Shown: positions 35,966-48,198, numbered from the stretch's first letter. The stretch: DNA of 64,000 bases from Anthoceros angustus (GCA_010909165.1 VJWM01000240.1:1-64000), one strand, 5' to 3'. The notes: generated by a model not told the origin, from the sequence alone. Numbers and translations: made by a program.

Positions 35966-36504
35966 GAACAAGGAGAACCACCGTAGCCACAACCGTGAGT
36001 TGCAATCCTTTTCTTCTATGCTAGGAAATAAACTAATGAAGTAATTATGGAGCCCTTTTCTTCTATGCTAGAAAATACAATAATAAAGCAATTATATAAT
36101 ATTATCTATAGAATAATTACGATGTGGCATACTAATTGTGGTAAGTATGTTTCTCTTGTTATATTAAAGGTAGTTTAATTATTCATATGTGTAATTATGG
36201 TTGTTTTTTTATAGTTGGAAGGAGTTTATTTTGTTTGCATGTTATAACAAGTACGAGCGTAGGAGTGGACACATGGCTTTGCGGTGTAGGAAAACCTTTG
36301 GATGGAAAGACAGGACCGGACCCTTTATTGCACCTCCTTATCATCCAAAAGAGGGGAAGATCCAAAGTCTCATGATGCTATTGTTTTATACAAGCATCTT
36401 TTGAAAGGCGTGTACCCTAGAGAATGGGGAATGTGGGAGAAGGGACCTATTCCTATTAACAAGTCATTTCTATATTGGGGCGAAGGTGGATAGTGAAGGA
36501 GGCA

Positions 36505-36925
36505 ACAAACCCGCCATGGGGTTGGGTTTATTTTCCATGGAGAAAATCGTAGTGAGAAAAGATAATGTGAATGGAGTTCCTTTGTTTGTGTTTGGGGTCC
36601 AAAGTATACAGGAGAATATAACAAGATAGTGAACTACAACAGTTACCGATTTCCAAGTATGCATTGACTTTCAATAGACTCCGTAAAGATGTTAATGATG
36701 GCCCAATTGAGTACCTCGATGGGCATGTTGCATATGGGAATGTGGCGGGATATATGAATAGTAGTAGTGGAAATATCGCAATCAAGCAAAATTGCATTTG
36801 GGAAGAAAGGTCGGATGGGCATGAGCTACTAAGTGGCGACCATCTTGATTGGATTTGCACTTGGGCGGTGAGGACCATTAATCTTTGGGAAGAGTTGTTT
36901 GTTGATTACAATTGGTATAACCGAA
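36505..36925 (+). pseudogene. SET-domain-like gene fragment inside the CACTA element
   Basis: In shifting frames the plus strand reads 'AMGLGLFSMEKIV' (about 36,513), then 'VWGPKYTGEYNKIVNYN' (about 36,590), then in the frame from 36,664 'EYLDGHVAYGNVAGYMNSSS' and finally 'LWEELFVDYNWY' (about 36,900). SET methyltransferases have a G-x-GLF start, a GNxAxxxNxS core that binds S-adenosylmethionine, and a final GEEL-x-x-DY. All three appear here in order, with the first Gly of the final motif replaced. Upstream frames (36,187-36,493) may belong to the same ORF but show no known motif. It is frameshifted and presumably inactive. It may be captured host sequence or an accessory ORF of this CACTA lineage. 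Confidence 0.55.
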
Positions 36926-37280
36926 CCATTTGAAGCCAAAAGGAAGGCCGTGCGAAGAGTACATAGACACATTAAATTACGCGGATGGAGTGGAAGAAAT
37001 TGAAGGCAAAGTTGATGCACGAGGATGTGGAATAGTTTTTGTTGTAGGATGTAGAAGAGTTGATGTTGAGGGTCTTGTACCTTGTGTATATTGACTATAT
37101 CGCAACAAAACAATTAGTATATCTTGTCGACTTGACTTCTTAACCTTTTAGTTTTGCATGTTGTTCAATATTTCCTTAATAATAGTGGTTATACTAAAGT
37201 TATTAAATTAGAATATAATTTATTCTATATAGTACTACAATATTTTATATACTTATTTGATATTTATTTTGTGCGTGTGA

Positions 37281-40200
37281 TTGAATAATCAAATTGAAGA
37301 GGAACAAGATTTTATTGAGGTTGATGATCATTTTGAGGTTGATGAAGAACATGTCAACATTCATCCCGACGAACAAGTGACCATAGAGTTGGTGGAGGCA
37401 CTTGGTGGGGTTTCTGGCATCGCAGAAATGACTAAAGAACAGGTCGATTCCTTGCCCGAGGAATTAAAGACGATGCACACCGCAGCAACTACGCCTCTAT
37501 GGGTTGGAGCCGAGATAAGTTTATTGGCATTCATTTTATTGTTATTGAACATCCAAAGGAGGCATGGCTGGTCGGATGCATCTTTGAATTCAATTTTATC
37601 ATTACTAGGCAAATTAGGCCTCGATTGGCAACAAGTTGCCAAAAGTAGGGCTGAAATTAAAAAGATGCTTAAGGGTTTGGCCTAACATATACATCCATAC
37701 ATGCTTGTCAAGATGATTGTATGTTGTTCACAGCGAGTTTTCAATTGCTATTGCAAGATGTGTGGAAACATAGGTATCGAATTGACACGAAGAGCAGTGT
37801 GTACCGTTAAGCTACTTGATATTTTCCATTGATTCCTAGATTGAAACAAATGTTTAGATGTCCGAGCTAGCAAGTATGATGTCATGGCACGCCACAAATA
37901 AGTCTAATGATGGGATTATGCGGGTCCCATCGGATAGCTATGCATGGGAACATGTGGACAACACTTATCCGAGTTTGCTAAGGAGACGCAACATTCGATT
38001 AGGACTTGCTACGGATGGGATTAATCCCTTTGGGCACCAAAGTTCTAGGTATTCTATATGGCCTGTGCTTCTTGTCAATTATAACCTGCCTCCTTGGTTA
38101 TCTATCAAGAATGGGCATATATTGTTGTCAATGATTATTCCTGGTCCGAAGCAAGTAAAAGATGCAGATATATATTTTCAACCACTCATCGAAGAGTTGA
38201 AGGTACTGTGGGAGGAAGGTGTGGTCGTACAAGATGCTTCTATGGCTATTGGAAATGCTCAAAGACAATTTAAATTGAAGGCCTTATTGTTGTGGACGAT
38301 GCATGATTATCCAGGATATTCTTTCACTTCTAAAATGCAAACAAAAGGGAAGCGGGCATGTCCGATATGTTGGGACAAATTAGAAGCAAGAAAGTCAATG
38401 TTCACAAACAAAATGACGTATGATAAGAATTTTAGAAAATTTTACCAGAGGAACACAAGTTTAGAGTGGAAGAGCGGGATTCATTCAATGGAAAGGTGAG
38501 ATGGAAATTATTCATCCGGACTATGCACCAACTCCGGAGGATATTATGATCGAAAGCTTTAACCGAAATATGCAAAAGACAATGGTGAAGACCACAGGGT
38601 GTTACTAGCGAGCCTTCAATTTTCGGGAGCTTCCATCTGGGAGGTATGTATGCATGCATATGGGGTCTTGCAAGTATTACCCTTTTCAAGAATATTTTAA
38701 TTATATTATTGGTAGCATCGGTGGGTAGACTAATAGCTATTCATGAAGGTTAACTTTTAGTCATGCTATTTGGTGGTTGCGAGATATTGTTGATCGGACA
38801 CTTATTTGATATCATGCACATTGGAAAGAATGTAAGTCAGATTTTGGCACACATATGTGGGAATCAAGATTCCCTTGGTAGTCGTGAGATCTTGAGTATT
38901 CAAATACCAAACAAGATTGGTGGCCCCATGCGAGGCCATCGCTGGAAGGAGACAAAGAGGCCAAAACATTGTAAATGGGGTGCAAGGTAGCAAAAACTGG
39001 CGAACCAGGGGACATTTATAACGACACCACAGGTTCTTGGACATGGCAGCAAAAGAGGCGAATGTATGCTAATGCAGAGGAAAAATTGAGAACAAGGATT
39101 TGCAGTACATTACTCCTACTATGGGTCAAATTTGAGCGTTGTTTTCTAAAGGAGAGAAGAGGGAATTTGAGGTTAAAGTCTCATGATCATCACCATCATT
39201 ACGGATTTGTGGCCAATTGTCTTGAAAGGATTAATACATCATGATGTTCACAAGGCTATATGTGATCTTGCCGAGCTATTCGTGGCTTTGTTCAAAAGAA
39301 ATTGCGAAGGATGAAATTCCAGCTATGAAGGTGAAAAGTGTGGAGATCATGTGTGTGTTGGAGGGAATTTCCAACGACTTTTCGACAAGTCAAGTACATG
39401 TTGTTGTTCATCTTGTGCGGGAGGTTGAATTATGTGGACCAACTCGATATCGATGGATGTATTTCTTAGAAAGGCACATGAAAGTGTTAAAGGGACTTGT
39501 TCTGAGACCCGACGAAGGTAGCATGGCTTTAGGATACTTAGCACAAGAGATAATGTTTTATAGCTCGAGTTCTTTGGAAATACACATGAAGAGGCACCAA
39601 GAGTGTGGAAATCAAGATGATGTCACCCAATGTGGGGTGTTATTGCAAGGAATGGCAAAATTATGACCGAATGATGTGGAAATGCAACAGATGAGGAAAG
39701 TGTTAGTGGAAAACTCAGCTGTACTCAAAAATGGCGAAAAGTGTATGGGTATAGACGGCGAGCAACGTCCTTTTGCGAATGGTTGATAGATGAAGTTAAA
39801 GTAGCGGAAGAAAGGGAAATGCGGTACAAACCTATGGGTTGGATGTGGACGCAATTGTCGAGGACCTCCTCGTGTGCGATCATATAAAATGATGTGGGCA
39901 TATGGAAATCATATAAGGACTATAGATGCGAGATAGGGAAAGAATACATGTGATAGCATTATAAAACATCTATATAGCCAAGCATGTGTTTCACATCGCG
40001 GGGACACCGAACCTATTATAGCAGATTTTCCCTATCTTTGGAAAGGTGGAAAAGATTTTGGAGGTGGACTTAGGGCCGTCTAAAAAGTAAATGTGTTGAA
40101 GGTGAGATGGTTCAAGGCTCAATGGAACAAAGAGCACACGACCATCAAAACAGATACATCTCGTATGTTCATGGTTAACGATGTCATGTTATCCAATGAT

Positions 40201-40318
40201 AAGTTGGAGGATGAGCCATTTGTACTAGTATCGGAGAAAGTGGAGCAAGTCTTTTGTATGAGAATTCTAAAATGCATGGAAAATTGTGGTGGGTACAAGC
40301 GCACGTGGAAGGCATAGT
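37281..40318 (+). pseudogene. TNP2-type CACTA transposase with DUF4218 and DUF4216 regions (frame-broken)
   Basis: 37,281-37,685 encodes an acidic N-terminus ending 'LNIQRRHGWSDASLNSILSL', typical of the segment before TNP2. About 37,780-38,499 encodes 'WYFPLIPRLKQMFRC', 'SLASMMSWHATNKSNDG', 'IRLGLATDGINPFG', 'NLPPWLSIK', 'IIPGPKQVKDADIYFQPLI' and 'CPICWDKLE', the TNP2 (Transposase_21) core. 38,763-39,044 has 'GHLFDIMHIGKNV'. 39,241-39,666 is DUF4218-like ('CGPTRYRWMYFLERHMKVLK'). About 39,950-40,318 is DUF4216-like ('SQACVSHRGDTEP', 'VLKVRWFKAQW', 'DEPFVLVSEKVEQVFC'). An acidic tail follows. TNP2 (TNPD in En/Spm) catalyses transposition. At least four frame changes separate the blocks; some may be introns, but most look like small indels. 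Confidence 0.85.
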
Positions 40319-40840
40319 ACAAGGTGAGGCTCAAGGCAGGATAACATGAGTCAAGATGATGAGGATGCGGATATCATAGGTGAGGATGATGAAGACAATG
40401 ATAGCGTGAGCGATAATGACCAATGAGTTACATAGTAGAGTTGGAGTAATAGACTTGTTATGTGGAAAGGAGAAGGCAGGGAAGGGGAGATGATAGAGGG
40501 ATAAGGAGTGGGGAGACGATAGAGGGATAAGGAGTGGAGAGGGTGGGAGGATAGATAGGTAATTGATAGGTTGAAAAAATATTTTAAAGCTTTTCTTATA
40601 AGTATAAAAAGTATCCCAAGTCTTAAATATTTCACTTATTTAATTATAATTATGGTGAGTACAAGCGTCGTGGAAGGCGCATAGTACAAGCGTGAGGCTT
40701 CTAGTGGAAGGCGCATAGTACAACGTGAGGCTTCTAGTGGGGATAGCATGAGTGAGGATGATGAAGATGGCGATAGTATGAGCGGATGATGACCAATGAG
40801 TTACATAGTAGAGTTGGAGTAATAGACATGTTATGCGGGG
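40290..40840. repeat. Direct duplication of the TNP2 3' end
   Basis: About 180 bp around the TNP2 stop region ('gaggatgatgaagac', 'tgaccaatgagttacatagt', 'agagttggagtaatagac') recurs at about 40,650-40,840. The second copy contains an extra short internal duplication ('ggaaggcgcatagtacaa'). Confidence 0.8.
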
Positions 40841-40929
40841 CAAGGAAGGGTACAATGCGAAAGAGGTAAAGAGGGAGAGACGATGGGAGGATAGATAGAT
40901 AGTTGATATAGGTTGGTGTTCAAAAATAT

Positions 40930-42160
40930 TTTTAGTTTTTCTTAAAACATGCTAGGTCACTGTTGGGGTTGGGGTTCTACTCGATGCGGGATCCTTGCAT
41001 GTCCGGTGAAATCATCAATGTTGCAAAGCGTGATACCATGGTCCATTTCCACGTTGTTGATCGCCCGCTCACTCGCCCCGACCTCAAAGCTCCTCCTGTG
41101 GTTGCATCGACTTTCATCGAATGCATCCAAGGCAACCGGACTTGAACTCGGATGCATATTAATGCGACATGGGTACGACATCGAGATAGTTAGTGCGTAG
41201 GCTCTTGCCCGCGTCCTTCTTCAAATTGCACATCCACATCGTTGGACTTCCGTTGGGGTTCCGTTGGGAGGCGGGGTTCGAGTTTAAGGGTTTACGGTTA
41301 GCGCCGACCGATTGTTGCGATGGCGTAGTTCTTCGCCAATTTCGATGATCGACCTCTTGGCTTCTTGGTAGCGGTGATGGAGCACTAGAATTGGGCCACA
41401 AATCAATCTCTTTTTCTTTGAGTGTGGTATCGATCTTGGCCGTTTGCCTCGGCGATAGTCCCGGAAAGAGTAAAGAAGACGACACGTTGATGATTTCTCT
41501 GCGGATACCCGCCTTTGTTCGATGGCCGCACTCAAGCGGGAGCCGTTTTTGTATCTTGGGGTTCCACCTTTCACGGCTTCTTGTGGCGAGCACGGCGGTG
41601 TACTCGGGCCGCCTTTGGCTTGTCCACATGGAAAACCGGCTGCGAGCCTTCGACCATTGTTGAGGACACATAGTAAACAAGGTGAGGACATAGCCCTCGC
41701 TTGCTTCACAAGATGGTTGTGATACAAGTCTCCCGTTTCGTCGCCATGCGAACAAGTGGCGCCATCTGGCGGCTTGGGGTTCCCTGGATGTAGGGAAGTT
41801 GTCCCGCCTACTCAAATTGGCGCTAAGTACCTCGAGGAGGTGGTGAATCCTCCTTCCAGTTTTGGAGAATAAGGTGACAAATTTTGGACACTCTGGAGGC
41901 TGTAGCAGCCGCCCTCGTCTTGGATCATCTTATGGAGGAGGAATGGGAGCACCATGGATGTGGTCTTGGCGAGTGGGGATAAGCTGTTTCTTGATTCAAG
42001 AATCTAATGTCTCTCGGTTACATCCATCATATGCTATGATGGACAGCTATTGAAACAACGACCCCTCGTTACATGGATCGTCTTAATTGGCAAGTGGGGA
42101 TAGGCTCTTGATTTCAAAGAACCTCTTGGTTTAGTCTTCACTATGATGGACAACTAGTGG
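40930..42160. other. CACTA interior; no gene recognised
   Basis: A minus frame at 41,815-41,159 is open for 218 codons but is Arg/Ser/Pro-rich with no known motif, and competing frames of similar length exist on plus. I see no reliable coding signal. Confidence 0.4.
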
Positions 42161-42400
42161 TGATTCCTAACCTTTCTTGTAGTCTTGCTTGCTTTGTCGG
42201 GGATATGGTGACATGGAATGCCCTTATGATGCTGACAAGGGCTCGGCTGGAGAATGTAGTGGTGGCACCTACACGGTGGACATGTATGCAAAATTTTGGT
42301 GACGGAAAATGCCTGCGATTTTGGCAGTTGAGCGACCCATGAAGAGACGATGCAAAATATGGTTTAGCGGCATAGCAACAAAAGAGCGAGAGAAGGTCCC
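42160..42400 (+). pseudogene. PPR repeat fragment
   Basis: Plus-strand frames read 'GDMVTWNAL' (about 42,200) and, after a shift, a 'VDMYAKFGD'-like run (about 42,280), the signature of plant PLS-class PPR motifs ('DVVSWNAL', 'VDMYAKCG'). PPR proteins bind organellar RNA. It sits just before copy A of the 4.4-kb duplication, which itself ends in PPR sequence. Confidence 0.55.
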
Positions 42401-42889
42401 GATGCGACAACCAAAAGGCGAGGAGGGGTGGCTGATGGAAGCGAGATCATCCAAGGCTTAATGGCTCAGTACTCCTTAGTGTATTCATGGATGCTAGTTC
42501 ATATGGCTTCTCGCATCAAGAAATCACGTTACGAGTTACAATGTCCAATTTTTGGTGGAAGTTGTTTGATTAAATGACACATGAGAGGAGCGCATGTCTC
42601 TTGCGAAGGTGGTGCATGTCTCTTGCTTGAAGGTGGTGCATCTCTCTTGCGAGGGTGTTGTGGAGTCTTTGGTTGCGGCTCCGCTCATGCTTCTAACTCT
42701 TGCTATGATTTATGTGAGGCACAGCAAGTTGTGGGGAACGTGGCTTGTGTCTCTCTCTGTTTGCCCGCGGTGGCTCACGTGAATTTGTCAATGGCACTAC
42801 GCATGTGAATTTGTCAATGGCAGGCCGTGGTATGCGTGCAAGATCGCTTTGCAATGGACCTTGTATATGAGACTACGTTGTGAATTTGG

Positions 42890-43190
42890 TGTAAAAGCGT
42901 GCGAGGCCGATCCGGCCTTGTCATACATTTTACAACATACAAGTGCGCTTTACAGCGCTGTTGTAATTAGACTATGTTGTAAAATTCGTGGGAGGCCTAT
43001 CTTGGCCTCTCTTAAACGCTTTACAATGTAGTGAGGTTTGCAATGGATCGTGTTGTAAATTAGATTAGGTTATGCGTATGTTGTAAAACATGAGAGAGGC
43101 ACGATCGGCCGTCTCAAACATTTTACAGCGTACAATTGGGCTTTGCGGACCGTGTTGTAAAACACGGTCCGTTACAAAACAATTAATGCT
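42890..43190. repeat. Cluster of CGTTGTAAA/TTTACAAC words, copy A (repeated at 47,580-47,885)
   Basis: Inverted and direct copies of 'ttttacaac' and 'gttgtaaa' recur every 20-60 bp, including a perfect inverted pair around 43,155-43,175 ('ccgtgttgtaaaacacgg'). This hairpin is also present in copy B near 47,850. These are the same words that crowd both ends of the CACTA element. Confidence 0.75.
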
Positions 43191-43397
43191 TTGTCTTGGG
43201 AGGAGGTGGCCGTCGGAGAGAAGGCGGGAGGAGGTGATCGGACAGAGGTGTGTTTGGGTATACCTCTTCACTCCCACTTGTTGATCATTTTGGAAAGTGA
43301 TGCTCCAACAATAGGATCATCTCCGGTCCTTGTAGGATGGAGTCGGGTGAAAACTGCAGATGCATTGCGTTGTTGCGTTCGCCCCAGCTCCTCGCGG

Positions 43398-43405
43398 TAT
43401 ATATT
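43398..43405 (+). promoter_or_regulatory. TATA-like box upstream of ORF in copy A
   Basis: TATATATT lies 107 bp before the ATG at 43,505, in a GC-rich context. The same arrangement is kept in copy B. Possible core promoter. Confidence 0.4.
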
Positions 43406-43504
43406 CGAGCGTGCTGAGAAACCATCCTCACCGGTCGTTATATTCCTCTTCTTCATCTTCACGCTCTGCAATTGGAGAAGGGGTTGTGGAGCGTAACGAT
43501 CGAG

Positions 43505-44053
43505 ATGTCCTCCTCTAAGGATGCGAACCCCGCCACCGAGACTCCCTAGGCCGCTGCGGCAAGCAAGGCGGCTAGGACAACGCCTCCTCTGCTGCTGCAG
43601 GGACCCGACACTGCTGCTGCGGGAAGCTGAGCCGACCAAGCGGAGCGCCCTCACAGCTGTGGCGGTCGAGGACTAGGCGAGGCCATGTCGCGGAGGACAT
43701 GGGAGGTCCTCCATTGCGGCGCTTAGCTTCCACAATTTCTCCCACGCGTGCCCCTCGCCCTGCGCAAGAGGGAGCTGGGGCCTCTGACCGTGGGCTGAGG
43801 CTATGTCTGACGGAGGAGGTGAGGCCCTCACGGCCTCGAATTTCCCTCGAGGTAACCACGATAAGGATGTGAAGATTGTGAGCCTAGGCACGTGCGCCAG
43901 CTCTCCTATCTGTGTCGATGCAAGCATCGTCGGTCATGAAGCGGATCAGTGCGTGTTACTGACTTCTTGTTCCTGGTCATGTTGTAAGTCGCCTGATGTG
44001 ACACGGGTTTTGCTTCATCTCTGCTCCTACTCCACTCGCTCTAAAGCTATCTA
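43505..44053 (+). pseudogene. Unrecognised ORF, frame-broken (copy A)
   Basis: Starting at the ATG, the reading begins 'MSSSKDANPAT' and is rich in Ala, Ser and Arg. It breaks by frameshift and resumes from 43,803 with 'MSDGGGEALTASNFPRG' and 'KDVKIVSLGTC'. No domain is recognised. The homologous frame in copy B is better preserved, which supports a former gene. An upstream TATA-like box and two conserved copies are the main arguments; function unknown. Confidence 0.35.
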
Positions 44054-44115
44054 ATTGCTTTGTGTCTTGATCAGGATCTGTCTTGAGGATTGAGGAGGAT
44101 CTTGTTCCTCCGAAG

Positions 44116-44724
44116 ATTACATGTGCGTGAGGACTCGATGCTACGAAGGCCTCCAGTGATCCCTCCGACTCGGAGAATCCAAAGGAAGAGTCCTCAGGGG
44201 TCGGAATGATGGGATTAGGTAGCAGGCATGTAGGCTAGTTGGGGTTAGATAGGAAAGTTCGGACTCTCCTAACCCCGGACCTCGAACATGCTTCTCGCTC
44301 TTTTGAAAGAGCTTTCGTTAATATCTGCAGGGTTTTCTTGTGTAGGCACATACTCCGGTTGCTTGACTAACCTTCCGCTTGCGTTTGGGATCGTGTTTGA
44401 GCTCGGAAGTGAGATCAAGATTACATGTGCGGTGAGGACTCCGATGCTCTGAAGGCCTCCGTCCCTCCGACTCGGAGAATCCAAAGGAAGAGTCCTCCGA
44501 GACGGCCCGAGTCTGGTGGGATTAGGTAGCAGGCAGGCTAGTTGGGGTTAGATAGGAAAGTTCCACTCTCCTAACCCCGGACCTCGAACATGCTTCTCGT
44601 GCGGCTCTTTTGAAAGAGCTTTCGTTAATATATCTGCAGGGTTTTCTTGTGTAGGCACATACTCCGGTTGCTTGACTAACCTTCTGCGTTTGGGATCTGT
44701 TTGAGCTCGGAAGTGAGATCAAGA
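44116..44724. repeat. 304-bp tandem duplication within copy A
   Basis: Unit 44,116-44,419 and unit 44,420-44,724 both contain 'ctcggagaatccaaaggaag', 'cctcgaacatgcttctcg' and 'ggttttcttgtgtaggcaca'. Copy B has this sequence only once (about 48,800-49,110), so the event came after, or was lost from, the larger duplication. Confidence 0.92.
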
Positions 44725-45389
44725 TTCGAAGTGAGATGAGGAGTCAAAGTGTGAGCTCCTCTTCACTCGAGAAGGTCACGGAGGATCCTTCAACCTTAGC
44801 GACTAAGGATCTAAATACTCCTATGTGTTTTCGGTGGAATCACCTCAATGCGCCATTACACTAATGACATTTTCCGCATACAGTCCTTCAACCTCTTCCG
44901 GATCATGCGGTGACATTTCAACATTTCAACATGCCTCTACATTTCGGATGTTACGACTAACCATGCTTCGAAATCCCTCTAGATTGGTTTTTCAGCAATT
45001 CGCATACTATGTAGATTATCGGCAAGTGAAGGCCTATCGAAACTCTATACCTATTCGTCTATTAGAAATTAGCTCGTGCGGCCCTTCTGGCGCTGGATTG
45101 GCCATTTCATTAGGCCGACTTTGTCTTTGCAATGCAAGAACTCGCATATCATTGTATTACAAATCTTTATATGTAGCACACCCAATCAGGCTTGTCCTAG
45201 TGTATCTCCATTGGAATTGCGAATGCAATCCAAAAGGAAGTACACTAGGATTCCTAGATTCGCAGTTGCTATAAAATTTTTCATGTATACTCACGGCCTA
45301 GGTTGAACTCACTACTCCAGCCATGGAGTAGCGAGATTGTATACATGTCTGACGAGGCCCTTGATGAGTCGGCCAATTTTACCCCTGGT

Positions 45390-45740
45390 CTACCTAACAT
45401 GCATATATAGCCCTACATGCAATATCTAGAAAACGGAATTCCCATGGTTCAAGGAAGTTGCCTTCCTCGGCCCTCGAAATAGGTTTCTATCTACATGCTA
45501 CTTTTCCCAAGGACCAAGGAACATCCTTCCGAAACCCCAAGACCAAGGACTAGGTTTCTATCTACATACCATTTTCCCAAGGACCAAGGAACATCCTTGA
45601 ACCCAAGACCAAGGACTCGAAATAGGCTTCTATCTACCAAGGACCAAGGAACATCATTCGAAACCCCAAGACCAAGGACTTGAGTCTGTTCTTCCCAAAC
45701 CCCAAAGACCAAGGACTTGAGTCCTACCTATTTGAATAGA
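45390..45740 (-). promoter_or_regulatory. Promoter-like module of the coiled-coil element family plus 70-bp tandem repeats (copy A)
   Basis: Read on minus, the segment has 'gttccttggtccttgggaa' words, 'gtagatagaaacc' and a 'ctatatatgcatg' TATA-like box. This is the same layout as upstream of the coiled-coil ORFs at 57.7-57.9 kb (plus) and near 23.3 kb (minus). 'ccaaggaccaaggaacatc' recurs three times with a period of about 70 bp. No ORF of that family follows, so it looks like an orphan fragment. Confidence 0.5.
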
Positions 45741-46139
45741 TAGGACTACCGACTCAGTAGCGGACTTGAGCGGCCACCGCTTCTCGGTGACCACACCAAG
45801 TAACGTCCTCCCATCACCACTTCCTAGGACTCCCCTCTTGTGCGTGGGAAACTAGGCGAGGTAAGAGGAGCTCTCGCTCACGACATTCGGTGCAAGGAGT
45901 CCGGTGAGGTCCTCGGGTTAAACAACATGTTCAAGCCACTTGTTGGATGAGAAGCTTGTTTCTTTGAATATGCAGTGGGTCATTGTGCTTCTCCTTCCAA
46001 GTCGAGCTCTCCAAAGCCCGAGCACAGGAGGTGTGCGGATTGGATATGGGAGTCGTGACACTGTAACCATCGGACGTTATGTGAGTAGGGAAAGCTTCGA
46101 GGCCGTTGGAGCTCAAAATCTAGCGTAGATAGACTATTC

Positions 46140-46895
46140 TATTCCTCACCCTTATATGTCGTGCTAAAACTTTGTGCGATAAGAAGGACATGGTTGTGGG
46201 ATGACGCGTTCATGATCTCACATCAAACTTGGGTGCAGTCAATCACATACTTGGGGAACCATATCTTGCGGATGTATGTATCCGGAGGTAGGCTACGAGG
46301 GTGGGCAAACCAAATCCCTTCATGTGGTTTTCAATAATCTCCGCACATGCTACACATGGGGAGCCTAATGAGGCGATACAACTTTACTATGCGATGTGTC
46401 GCTCGGTGTGAAGGCGGATGCCCACATCTTTGTAGCACCCTTCAAGCTTGTGCATTTTCTTTGTGGACACGGAATCTAGCGAGAAAAGTGCGGCATGATA
46501 TGTTGCATGACATTCCACCGAACTTGTTTATTGCCAATATGTGGACATCATAGCTTAATGTGGAAGAGGCAAACACGGTTTTCGATAGGTTAGCGAGAAA
46601 GGATGTCGTGACATGGGCCACGATAGTTGGGTATGCAAATCATGGGCTTGGAAGAGGCGCTTGTTCGTATGGACAAATGGAGAAGGAGGGCCTGATTGTG
46701 GGCAACCATGTTACCTTTGCTTGCCTTCCAAAGGCCTGTGCAAACGCAAGTGCCTTACAGAAGGGCAGGCAGCTGCACTCACAGATTGTGGAGAGAGGAC
46801 AGCTAGATAACACACTTGTGGGCACTTGCCTGGTGGACATGTAGGCAAAGTGTGGCAAAGTAGAAGATGCGCATCAAGTTTTTCAATGCTTGAGC
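46140..46895 (+). pseudogene. PPR pseudogene fragment, copy A
   Basis: Frames read 'KKDMVVG', 'NPFMWFSIISAHATHGEPNE' in copy-B spelling, 'EEANTVFDRLARKDVVTWAT', 'GYANHGLGRGA', 'NHVTFACLPKACANASALQK', 'GRQLHSQIVERGQLDNTLV' and a 'LVDM*AKCGKVEDAHQVF'-like run. These are consecutive PLS-class PPR motifs of a land-plant PPR protein. Several frameshifts and a stop in the MYAKCG motif make it non-functional. It lies inside the CACTA element. Confidence 0.75.
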
Positions 46896-48090
46896 ATTCT
46901 CGTCTTGCAAACGTGCAGTATCAGTTGCAACTTTGTTGTCCACTCGCATTTTCTCATGGCTTCAACATCCAGTCCTGCATAATTGCCACACTACATCTCT
47001 TTCACATTTCACATGGATGCAACATGCGGAAAGCCGTAGAACATCAACCTGGGCGTCCCGGATAGCGACAACCAAAGAGCGAGGAGAAGAGGGCTGGCGA
47101 TGGAAGCGAGATCGGTAGAATACCCAAGCATTTAATGGCTCCGTACTCCTTAGTGTATTCATGGATGCTAGTTCATATGGCTTCTCGCATCAAGAAATCA
47201 CGTTAAGTTACTGATGTCCAATTTTGGTGGAAGTTGTTTGACTAAATGACACATGAAGAGGCGCATGTCTCTTGCACGAAGGTGGTGCATGTCTCTTGCT
47301 TGAAGGTGGTGCATCTCTCTTGCCCGAGGGTGTTGTGGAGTCTTGGTTGCGGCCGCTCGCTTCTGCCGTTCCTAACTCTTGCTATGATTTATGTGAGAGC
47401 ACGAAAGCAAGTGGTACGACAGGGAACCGTGGCTTGTGTCTCTCTCATGCCGGTGGCTCGTGAATTTGTCAATGGCACTACGCTTACAATGTGAATTTGT
47501 CAATGGCACTGGAAGCCCGGTAGGCGTATACAACGTGCAAGATCGCTTTGCAATGGACCTTGTATATGAGACTACGTTGTGAATTTGGTGTAAACGTGCG
47601 AGGCTGATCCGGCCTTGTCATACATTTTACAACATACAAGTGCGCTTTACAGCAGCTGTTGTAAATTAGACTATGTTGTAAAATTGTGGGAGGCCTATCT
47701 TGGCCTCTCTTAAGCGTTTACAATGTACAGTGAGGTTTGCAATGGATCGTGTTGTAAATTAGATTAGGTTATGCGTATGTTGTAAAACATGAGAGAGGCG
47801 ATCCGCCGTCTCAAACATTTTACAACGTACAATTGGGCTTTACAGCGGACCGTGTTGTAAAACACGGTCCGTTGTAATTGAATGCTTTGTCTTGGGAGGA
47901 GGTGGCCGTCGGAGAGAAGCTGGGAGGAGGTGATCGGACGGAGGTGTGTTTGGGTATACCTCTTCACTCCCACTTGTTGATCATTTTGGAAAGTGATGCT
48001 CCAACAACGGATCATCTCCGGTCCTTGTAGGATGGAGTCGGGTGAAAGCTGCAGATGCATTGCGTGGTGCATTCGCCGACTCCTCGCCGG

Positions 48091-48098
48091 TATATATT
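48091..48098 (+). promoter_or_regulatory. TATA-like box upstream of ORF in copy B
   Basis: TATATATT lies 108 bp before the ATG at 48,199, matching the spacing in copy A. Confidence 0.4.
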
Positions 48099-48198
48099 CG
48101 AGCGTGCGGTGAGAAACCAGTCCTCACCAGTGCGTTATATTCCTCTTCTTCATCTTCACGCCTGCAATTGGAGAAGGGTTGTGGAATAACACGTCGAG

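Noticed and set aside
35717-36005. Leu/Ser-rich minus ORFs that look like membrane segments
   Set aside because: Antisense of a purine-rich GAG/AAG tract, which gives Leu/Pro/Ser runs automatically.
41159-41815. 218-codon minus ORF
   Set aside because: Arg/Ser/Pro-rich composition, competing frames on the other strand and no motif; probably chance in GC-richer DNA.
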